From Fidelibacterota bacterium SCGC AAA003-L08 (GTDB taxonomy: Bacteria > Fidelibacterota > Marinisomatia > SCGC-AAA003-L08 > D37C17), in assembly GCA_000405805.1 (NCBI GenBank), contig ASPJ01000043.1, forward strand, positions 1-6,554: 6,554 nucleotides of DNA, read 5' to 3'. Position 1 is the first letter of the stretch; the number at the start of each line of letters is the position of its first letter. The notes beneath the pieces are model-generated. The model did no database searches. It was not told where the DNA came from and saw only the letters and a list, made by a program, of their open reading frames with translations. This document shows positions 1 through 5,458 of the stretch, piece by piece. The position numbers were made by a program, and so were the translations under genes.

Positions 1-330
1 ACCAAAATTATCTTTTTTGATTCCATAATATAAATTCAAAAAATTTAGTTGTGGTCGAGCTGAATTTGGATTTCCTGGGCTATCACCTGCAGTCATCTTA
101 ACCATCCCAGCGATATCATTTGTGCCAAGCTTTGTGTTAAAGAACCATCCACTTCCAATATCTGCATTTATATCTAAACGAGCTCTATATAAATAATATA
201 AATCTACTGAAGATCCGTTGTTTCCGTAATCTATTACATCTAATCGAGGTCTAATTCTTCCATCACCACTTATATTAATATCTGCTATTATAAATGATAC
301 TGATAATACTAAGAATATTATTTTTTTCAT
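1..330 (-). CDS. Secreted, probable outer-membrane beta-barrel (porin-like) protein, 5' part only
   Basis: The reading frame starts at ATG 330-328 and stays open for 110 codons to the left edge, so the C-terminal part lies outside the window. The N-terminus MKKIIFLVLSVSFIIA is a signal peptide (two lysines, a hydrophobic core, likely cleavage after Ala16 before DINISGDG). The mature part begins with GRIRPRLDV (residues 25-33). It continues with stretches of alternating polar and hydrophobic or aromatic residues (SVDLYYLYRARLDINADI near 43-60, then GWFFNTKLG), as expected of transmembrane beta-strands. Such starts are common in porins and alginate-export-like barrels, but no specific family is recognisable from 110 residues. 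The start is supported by AAAGGG (345-340) 9 nt upstream. It lies 20 bp after the stop of the transglutaminase-like lipoprotein gene and is probably in its transcript. Secretion is well supported, the barrel assignment moderately, and the substrate is unknown. Confidence 0.75.
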   Translation of the reverse strand, partial: MKKIIFLVLSVSFIIADINISGDGRIRPRLDVIDYGNNGSSVDLYYLYRARLDINADIGSGWFFNTKLGTNDIAGMVKMTAGDSPGNPNSARPQLNFLNLYYGIKKDNFG

Positions 331-350
331 AATATGATGCCCTTTAAGGA
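331..350 (-). promoter_or_regulatory. Intergenic ribosome binding site between lipoprotein and porin-like genes
   Basis: The 20-nt gap contains AAAGGG (345-340 on the minus strand) 9 nt before the ATG of the porin-like gene. No terminator fits in this gap, so the two genes are very likely in one transcript. The same AAAGG core precedes the lipoprotein gene (1454-1450) and the dehydrogenase gene (4571-4567), so it appears to be the usual Shine-Dalgarno form in this genome. Confidence 0.65.
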
Positions 351-1442
351 TTATAAGTTCTTGTATTTAAATTTTTTAGTATATGCTTCTGACTTTTTAT
401 CATCTATTTCGAATAATGGATAGATAAATAAATTTACACTTTCTTCTTCATAATTATCTATAGTAAAATCACGACCAACTGTAAAATCAACTCTATTATT
501 ACATATCGTTCCAAAGAAATACTCCTTTCTGTCAGGATCCTTGTCAGCTTCAGAAATATCTACTGGATACCATCCATCATTATCTGTATAATATTCTGCC
601 CAACAATGATAACCTCCAACTATACCCTCTTTTTGAGCTGGAATTGAAAATCCCATATGAAATCTAATTGGAATTTCAAGAGTTCTTCCTATCGACATGA
701 AGTATGAATGAAAATCTGTGCAGTTACCCACACCAATATCACATGCATATAAAGAATTTCCATTCCCAAATGTATATTTAGTATTCATTTTTTTTGATTC
801 TTTATAAATATTTACGACTTCATCTTTCGTTACGGCGAATCTTCCAAATTTCCCCTCATCAGATAACCAATCTTTATTAGTATTTGGATTTTTTGAAGAA
901 TAATAAATATCATCACTAGAAGAATTTTTTGGTTTAGCATAGTGCATACCATTAAGAACAAAATCATATACTCCTTTAATATTATGTCTACTCAAGTTAT
1001 TCTCTTTAATTATATTGGAAAATATGCCTCCAATTGGAACATGTGTATATGATCTCAAGTAGTTACTTGGATTTACATTTTTATAATTAATATTATTATG
1101 CTCTTTCCTTAATACATTGAATGAGATTCTAATACTGGTAGTATCTGTTACTCCATTATTTGAATAAATATATAAATATTGATTATTATGTATAGGTTCT
1201 GTTTTTAATTGGTAACTTAATCCTGAAAAATTATAAAGTAATTCTGAAATAGTTTGAGCTTCATTACTCTGAGGAATAGGAATCCACATTTCAACTTTTT
1301 TTCCATCTGTAGGTTCTATTTCTACTTCATATATAAATTGAAAATATCTGTGATTTTCAACACCCTTATTAATTCTATTATCAATATTTGCGCAGCTAAT
1401 CAATAACATAGTTCCAACTAATACAAAAAGATTATTTTTCAT
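351..1442 (-). CDS. Transglutaminase-like superfamily lipoprotein
   Basis: This 363-residue protein carries a lipoprotein signal: MKNNLFVLVGTMLLIS followed by Cys17 (LLISC lipobox), so it should be lipid-anchored and face the periplasm. Residues ~35-115 resemble the beta-rich N-terminal domain often placed before transglutaminase cores (VEMWIPIPQS at 50-59). The core is at ~155-300 and shows the papain-like triad: Cys241 in GNCTDFHSYF, His279 in GGYHCWAEYY and Asp295 in WYPVDISEAD. With the triad intact it is probably an active cysteine hydrolase or transpeptidase, a protease or amide-bond enzyme, rather than a protein cross-linker; its substrate cannot be read from sequence. The start at ATG 1442 has AAAGG (1454-1450) 7 nt upstream. 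The gene is divergent from htrA and is followed 20 bp later by a secreted barrel-like gene, which suggests an envelope role. The family call is firm, the physiological role unknown. Confidence 0.88.
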   Translation of the reverse strand: MKNNLFVLVGTMLLISCANIDNRINKGVENHRYFQFIYEVEIEPTDGKKVEMWIPIPQSNEAQTISELLYNFSGLSYQLKTEPIHNNQYLYIYSNNGVTDTTSIRISFNVLRKEHNNINYKNVNPSNYLRSYTHVPIGGIFSNIIKENNLSRHNIKGVYDFVLNGMHYAKPKNSSSDDIYYSSKNPNTNKDWLSDEGKFGRFAVTKDEVVNIYKESKKMNTKYTFGNGNSLYACDIGVGNCTDFHSYFMSIGRTLEIPIRFHMGFSIPAQKEGIVGGYHCWAEYYTDNDGWYPVDISEADKDPDRKEYFFGTICNNRVDFTVGRDFTIDNYEEESVNLFIYPLFEIDDKKSEAYTKKFKYKNL

Positions 1443-1514
1443 AGTAACGCCTTTATTTTGATATATAATGATTTATATTTATTAAAATAATAAATATTTA
1501 AGAAGAAGTACTTA

Positions 1515-1529
1515 ATTTCAGACTGAAAT
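1515..1529. repeat. 15-bp palindrome, candidate operator
   Basis: The sequence ATTTCAG-A-CTGAAAT has two perfect 7-bp inverted arms around a single central base. It lies 73-87 bp upstream of the lipoprotein start codon and about 145 bp upstream of htrA. Odd-centred palindromes of this size are typical of dimeric transcription-factor sites. The element contains more G/C than its surroundings, so it is less likely to be a low-complexity artefact. No regulator can be named. Confidence 0.35.
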
Positions 1530-1621
1530 CTAGATAAAAAACTCATGAACATTGAAATTTATGTAAATTATTCATAACTATAATTTATTATTTTTATTAA
1601 AAGAAAATATATAAATTTTTT

Positions 1622-1651
1622 GGAACAATAATTAAAAAATAACATTATAAT
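1622..1651 (+). promoter_or_regulatory. Candidate htrA promoter (GGAACAA ... TATAAT)
   Basis: A perfect TATAAT lies at 1646-1651 and would start transcription near 1658, leaving a leader of about 16 nt before the ATG at 1674. No TTGACA-like -35 sits at normal spacing. GGAACAA at 1622-1628 is 17 nt upstream and resembles the GGAAC core of -35 elements used by sigma-E-type ECF factors, which drive degP in Escherichia coli. Whether this host uses such a factor here is inference. The A/T-rich sequence makes a chance TATAAT quite possible. Confidence 0.4.
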
Positions 1652-1663
1652 TAATAAAAAGTT

Positions 1664-1667
1664 GAGG
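1664..1667 (+). promoter_or_regulatory. Shine-Dalgarno site that fixes the htrA start at ATG 1674
   Basis: GAGG (within TTGAGGGAAAGC) lies 6 nt before ATG 1674. The longest reading frame would begin at TTG 1662, but that codon overlaps this ribosome-binding sequence and has no Shine-Dalgarno of its own. The site therefore argues for the ATG. Confidence 0.7.
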
Positions 1668-1673
1668 GAAAGC

Positions 1674-3038
1674 ATGTTGCAGAATACTAAAATTATATTT
1701 TTATTCACGATTACATTTTTATTTTCAAATTACAAAGATTTTACAGATGCATTTATTCAAGTTTCAAAAAAAGCAAATCCAGCAGTCGTATCGATAATTT
1801 CTCAAAAAGAAGTAGAAACACACAATCCATTTCAATCGCATCCATTTTTTCAAGATGATTTTTTTCCTAAAGACTTTTTTCAATTTCCAAAAGAATCCTA
1901 TAAAAGTAATTCTTTAGGATCAGGTGTTATCATTGATTCGGCTAATGGATATATTATTACTAATAGCCATGTTATTAATAAATCTGATGAAATTAAAGTT
2001 GTTCTATATGATAAAAGAGAATTTGAAGCTAAAATAATTGGAGAAGATCCATTGTCAGATATTGCAGTAATTCAAATATTGGGTGATAAATTAACTGAAT
2101 TGAAATTAGGTAATTCTGATAGCCTACAAGTAGGAGAATGGATTATTGCTATTGGAAGTCCATTTGGTCTACATCTAAATCATACTGTTACAGCTGGAAT
2201 TATTAGTGCTGTTGGTAGAACTGATGTTATATCTAAAATGAATTATGAAAATTTTATTCAACATGATGCTGCTATCAATCCTGGTAATTCTGGAGGAGCC
2301 CTATTGGATCTTGACGGAACTCTTATTGGAATTAATACGGCTATTGCTACAGATGGATATAGTAGAGCAAATGCTGGAGTGGGGTTTGCTATTCCTATTA
2401 ATCAAGCCAAGAAGGTCACTACAGATCTTATAGAAAATGGCACAGTAAAAAGAGGTTGGCTTGGTGTTACTATCCAAGATATTACAGATGAAATGAAAAT
2501 TGCTTTAAATCTAAAAAATAAAAAAGGTGCTCTAGTAAGTCAAGTATTAAAAGATAGTCCTGCAGAAAAAGGTGGTCTAGAGGCTGAAGATATAATTATA
2601 AAAGTTAATAGCAACCTTGTAGAAAATTCTGCAGACTTAAGAAATATCATATCAGATAAATATCCTAATAAAAAAGTAACAATTACTGTTATTCGTAATA
2701 ACAATAAGAAAAAAATTAAAGTTCTACTAGGTGAAAGACCTGATGATAATTATTTCATAGATCAAAATTCTAATAATAACTCTGACTTTGATTTAATTGG
2801 GATAAAAATACAAAATATTAATTCTGATGGAGTAAAGGTCGCAGAAGTGAAATTTGAATCAGCTGCATATAATGGTGGAATTCGCACTGGAGACATCATC
2901 GAAACAATAGGCAGAAGAATTATTAAAAATGAATCTGATTATTTTGATATGATTAAAAATTATAATACTGGTGATACTATCATGTTACGCATAATCAGAA
3001 ATAATAATCCTACATATTTAGCTTTTACAATTAATTAA
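1674..3038 (+). CDS. htrA: HtrA/DegP-family periplasmic serine protease with two PDZ domains
   Basis: Counting from ATG 1674 the protein has 454 residues, normal for a DegP/DegQ-type HtrA. It begins with a hydrophobic export segment (IIFLFTITFLFS, ~7-18) without an obvious AxA cleavage site, so it is either cleaved after Ser18 or kept as an anchor. The trypsin-like domain spans ~22-255 with a complete triad: His99 (TNSHV), Asp129 (LSDIAV) and Ser206 (GNSGG). A Phe-rich LA-loop segment sits at ~52-72. PDZ1 covers ~260-352 (GWLGVTIQDI; SPAEKGGLEAEDIIIKV) and PDZ2 ~374-454 (AAYNGGIRTGDIIETIG). The family forms oligomeric periplasmic proteases and chaperones that degrade misfolded envelope proteins. 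The gene is divergent from an envelope lipoprotein gene and ends at a strong hairpin, so it is probably monocistronic. The triad and both PDZ domains are intact, so activity is expected. Confidence 0.96.
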   Translation: MLQNTKIIFLFTITFLFSNYKDFTDAFIQVSKKANPAVVSIISQKEVETHNPFQSHPFFQDDFFPKDFFQFPKESYKSNSLGSGVIIDSANGYIITNSHVINKSDEIKVVLYDKREFEAKIIGEDPLSDIAVIQILGDKLTELKLGNSDSLQVGEWIIAIGSPFGLHLNHTVTAGIISAVGRTDVISKMNYENFIQHDAAINPGNSGGALLDLDGTLIGINTAIATDGYSRANAGVGFAIPINQAKKVTTDLIENGTVKRGWLGVTIQDITDEMKIALNLKNKKGALVSQVLKDSPAEKGGLEAEDIIIKVNSNLVENSADLRNIISDKYPNKKVTITVIRNNNKKKIKVLLGERPDDNYFIDQNSNNNSDFDLIGIKIQNINSDGVKVAEVKFESAAYNGGIRTGDIIETIGRRIIKNESDYFDMIKNYNTGDTIMLRIIRNNNPTYLAFTIN

Positions 3039-3076
3039 TATTTAAGCTCTCTAAAAATTCTAGAGAGCTTAAATAT
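3038..3076. terminator. Perfect 16-bp hairpin at the htrA 3' end, probable (bidirectional) terminator
   Basis: The arms ATATTTAAGCTCTCTA (3038-3053) and TAGAGAGCTTAAATAT (3061-3076) are exact inverted complements around a 7-nt loop (3054-3060). The left arm begins with the last base of the htrA stop codon. The hairpin lies between convergent genes and could end transcription from both sides. It lacks a classical U-tract: AATCAAAGCC follows on the plus strand and TAATTAATTG on the minus strand. It may therefore act mainly as an mRNA-stabilising 3' hairpin. Confidence 0.65.
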
Positions 3077-3199
3077 AATCAAAGCCAAGAAGCTATTGAG
3101 GAGTAGAGCGAAGGATGTAATAATGCTCTACAATAACAACTTAAGAAATATAAGAATCTAAAAGGATGATTCAAGTCACATAAATTATTTAAATAAAAA
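3077..3199. other. Unassigned convergent spacer with small inverted repeat
   Basis: Between the htrA hairpin and the dehydrogenase stop codon lie 123 bp without a recognisable gene. Positions 3081-3131 are about 41% G+C, clearly above the surrounding sequence, and contain a perfect 7-bp inverted repeat: GTAGAGC (3103-3109) and GCTCTAC (3125-3131) around a 15-nt loop. It could be part of the 3' untranslated region of the dehydrogenase operon, a small RNA or a remnant of a repeat. The sequence alone does not decide. No tRNA cloverleaf could be folded. Confidence 0.3.
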
Positions 3200-4561
3200 C
3201 TAATATGAAACAATCGTTTTTATATTGACAAATTCTCTAATACCATATTTAGATAACTCTTTACCATAACCAGATTTTTTAATACCACCAAATGGTAGTT
3301 TTGGGTCTGATTTAGTAAAACCATTAATAAACACACACCCTGTTTCTATTTTTTTCGCAATATCAAAAGCCTTATCTTTATTTTTAGACCATATGCTTCC
3401 ACCTAGTCCAAAATCTGAATCATTAGCTATATGAATCATATCTTCAATATTTCTAGATTTAATAATTGAAAAAACAGGGCCAAATGTTTCTTCATAATAT
3501 ACTGGCATCTGTTTTGAGATATCAGATATTATAGTAGGTGAGTAAAAATAACCTTCTCTATCTAACCTAAAGCCTCCCAATACTAATGATGCTCCCATAT
3601 CAATAGATTTTCGAATTTGCGAATCCACTCCAATTAAGATATCTTCTGTTGCAAGTGGTCCTACATCTGTTTTAGAATCATCGGGATTTCCAACTATTAA
3701 TTGTTCAATTTTCTCTTTAAGATTATCTATAAACTCATCATGAACATCCTCATGAACAATAAAACGTTTTGCAGCTATGCAACTTTGGCCATTATTAATC
3801 ATTCTTGATATTACAGCATTATTAATACACTTACCTAAATCAGCATCATTTAAAACAATAAATGGGTCCGATCCACCTAATTCTAATACTGTTTTCTTTA
3901 TATTCTTTCCACAGCATTCTGCAACTTTACTTCCTGCTGCATCACTTCCCGTAAATGAAATTGCTCTTATATATTTGTTTGATATAATTTGTGAAATTAA
4001 TTTTGAATCTATAATTAATGAATAGAAGATATTTGTATGTGTACTATTAAAAATTTTATCTAATAATATAGAAACACCCTGAACATTTGATGCATGTTTA
4101 AGCAATACTACATTACCAGATAATAATGCTGGAATAGCAAATCTAAATACTTGCCAAAAAGGAAAATTCCATGGCATGATACCTAAAATAATCCCTAATG
4201 GTTCGAATACTACTAAACTTTTATCTGCATCAAAATCTAAATTTTCTGGTTCTAGAAATTCAGATGCATTAATAAAATAGTATTCACAGAGAGAAATACA
4301 TTTCTTTACTTCAGAAACAGATTCCTTTATTGGTTTGCCCATTTCAAGAGTAATTACTTCTGCATATGAGTCACAATTAATATCTAAATTATTTTTGATA
4401 TTTTCTAATATCTTTATTCTATCATTAATACTTTTTTCTTTCCAAATAGGCTGGGCAATAGATGCTTTAACAATAATCTTTTCCACCTCTTTTTTAGTAT
4501 GTTGAGTATATTGATTAATTATATTTTCATTTGCTGGATTTATGGATATTAATTTATTCAT
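3200..4561 (-). CDS. sad: NAD(P)-dependent succinate-semialdehyde dehydrogenase (Sad/YneI-like aldehyde dehydrogenase)
   Basis: Counting from ATG 4561 the protein has 453 residues, close to the ~460 of the short Sad/YneI class. It starts in typical style (MNKLISINPANEN). Diagnostic aldehyde-dehydrogenase elements are present: MPWNFPFWQV with Asn132, Lys155 in LLKHASN for cofactor binding, FTGSDAAG (203-210) of the Rossmann fold, Glu227 in LELGGSDPF, the nucleophile Cys261 in GQSC, and EETFGPV with Glu358. The segments LELGGSDPFIVLNDADL and FINGFTKSDPKLPFGGIKKSG match the Sad/YneI group closely, as I recall it. Family members oxidise succinate semialdehyde to succinate in the cytoplasm, completing GABA or putrescine breakdown; related aldehydes are possible substrates. 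A longer frame from TTG 4588 exists, but AAAGG (4571-4567) 5 nt before the ATG supports the shorter form. The gene overlaps the upstream transporter gene by 8 nt. Enzyme class is firm; exact substrate is inferred. Confidence 0.92.
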   Translation of the reverse strand: MNKLISINPANENIINQYTQHTKKEVEKIIVKASIAQPIWKEKSINDRIKILENIKNNLDINCDSYAEVITLEMGKPIKESVSEVKKCISLCEYYFINASEFLEPENLDFDADKSLVVFEPLGIILGIMPWNFPFWQVFRFAIPALLSGNVVLLKHASNVQGVSILLDKIFNSTHTNIFYSLIIDSKLISQIISNKYIRAISFTGSDAAGSKVAECCGKNIKKTVLELGGSDPFIVLNDADLGKCINNAVISRMINNGQSCIAAKRFIVHEDVHDEFIDNLKEKIEQLIVGNPDDSKTDVGPLATEDILIGVDSQIRKSIDMGASLVLGGFRLDREGYFYSPTIISDISKQMPVYYEETFGPVFSIIKSRNIEDMIHIANDSDFGLGGSIWSKNKDKAFDIAKKIETGCVFINGFTKSDPKLPFGGIKKSGYGKELSKYGIREFVNIKTIVSY

Positions 4562-4571
4562 AATCACCTTT
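4554..4571 (-). promoter_or_regulatory. 8-nt gene overlap and Shine-Dalgarno coupling transporter to dehydrogenase
   Basis: ATGAATAA (4561-4554) contains both the dehydrogenase start codon ATG and the transporter stop codon TAA in another frame. AAAGG (4571-4567), inside the last codons of the transporter gene, is the ribosome binding site for the dehydrogenase. This arrangement usually gives translational coupling and is strong evidence for one transcript. Confidence 0.75.
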
Positions 4572-5444
4572 ATCTGTTTGATTATCAATATTGGTAAATT
4601 TCATTAAGAAAAATAATCCTGATAAAATAATAAAACCACTTACAATAATTTCAGGCTTGGGGAATATATTAAATAGAAAAATAGCTGAAACGGATGCAAT
4701 AATCGGTTCTCCCAAGGGTACTGATGCAACAATAGTTGGAGATATATATTTAACTATATAATACAATAAATTATGACCGAACATATTAGGGATAATACCT
4801 AAAGCCAATAAGCCTAAAATATTCCATTGATTAATAGGGAAATTCAACAATGATTCACCCATAACAAAAGATAGTATAAATAATGTTAGCGCTGCAGACA
4901 TATATAGTGTCCGAGAAAAACTAATAGTACTTTCACTTTGTCTTACATCTTCAGATATTATAAATCCTATACCTAATAGAAAAGAACATATTATAGCACT
5001 TATACTTCCTAATGTATAAGAAGTTGAAAAATCAAAATCATGTAAAACTATAATAATTGATCCTCCTACTATCATTAATATCCATATTATTATATTTATA
5101 GATATTTTTCTTTTCAACCAGAATATCTCAATAATCATTGTAAATAGTGGGGCTATGGTTCCTAATAAAGTTGCATTAGACATATCTGTTAGTTTGACTG
5201 CTGTGAAGAAAAAATAAAAGTGAAGTCCTAATAGGATTCCAAAAATATAAGTTTTAAATCTATTCGATTTATTTAGTGGTTTTTGTTTAAAAAATAGACT
5301 AATCACCCATAACAAAATACCCCCAATAAACATTCTCCAAAATGCCACTGTAATCGCAGATATATCTAATGAATATGCTATGATTGGAGAGCTACTTACT
5401 GAAAGCATTGCAATCAATAATATCAATAATACTTTAATATTCAT
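4554..5444 (-). CDS. EamA/DMT-family transporter, 10 transmembrane segments
   Basis: The 296-residue protein has the length and hydrophobic pattern of drug/metabolite transporters with two five-helix EamA repeats. Likely membrane segments are near 4-22, 32-52, 65-83, 88-108, 115-133, 144-163, 176-195, 206-224, 236-258 and 265-282. The first repeat shows FWRMFIGGILLW (35-46) and ATLLGTIAPLFTMIIE (91-106). The second shows the matching VASVPLGEPIIASVSAIFLF (239-258), where the GEP motif is typical of the family. It acts in the cytoplasmic membrane; EamA proteins mostly export metabolites or amino acids, but the substrate cannot be inferred from sequence. The gene starts 14 bp after the MscS-like gene, and that gap (CTCCAATATATTAG) shows no clear Shine-Dalgarno, so translation may depend on coupling. 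Its end overlaps the dehydrogenase start, which suggests the solute may be connected with semialdehyde metabolism. Confidence 0.88.
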   Translation of the reverse strand: MNIKVLLILLIAMLSVSSSPIIAYSLDISAITVAFWRMFIGGILLWVISLFFKQKPLNKSNRFKTYIFGILLGLHFYFFFTAVKLTDMSNATLLGTIAPLFTMIIEIFWLKRKISINIIIWILMIVGGSIIIVLHDFDFSTSYTLGSISAIICSFLLGIGFIISEDVRQSESTISFSRTLYMSAALTLFILSFVMGESLLNFPINQWNILGLLALGIIPNMFGHNLLYYIVKYISPTIVASVPLGEPIIASVSAIFLFNIFPKPEIIVSGFIILSGLFFLMKFTNIDNQTDKGDYE

Positions 5445-5458
5445 CTAATATATTGGAG

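Larger units (their letters stand above)
1443..1673. promoter_or_regulatory. Divergent promoter region between lipoprotein and htrA genes
   Basis: This 231-bp spacer is almost entirely A and T and must hold the promoters of both divergent genes. On the plus side there is a good -10 candidate before htrA (listed separately). On the minus side an ATTATATAT stretch (1469-1461), just upstream of AAAGG (1454-1450), could be the -10 of the lipoprotein gene, but no clear -35 is visible and A/T-rich sequence gives such matches easily. The region also contains a 15-bp palindrome at 1515-1529. No open reading frame in it looks like a gene. Confidence 0.6.

Noticed and set aside
1443..1673. Apparent inverted repeats such as TAAATATTTA in the divergent spacer
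   Set aside because: They consist only of A and T in a nearly pure A/T region, where short palindromes are expected by chance.
2245..2433. 62-codon plus-strand frame inside htrA
   Set aside because: It lies wholly within the protease domain in another frame, codes a low-complexity Leu/Ile-rich peptide and has no ribosome binding site.
3103..3175. Possible tRNA-like structure (stem GTAGAGC/GCTCTAC and a TTCAAGT loop-like string)
   Set aside because: TTCAAGT is not flanked by pairing T-arm sequences, and no acceptor stem or anticodon arm can be formed.
3777..4025. 82-codon plus-strand frame opposite the dehydrogenase
   Set aside because: It is antisense to conserved catalytic-domain codons (GGSDPF, GQSC) and its composition only mirrors them.
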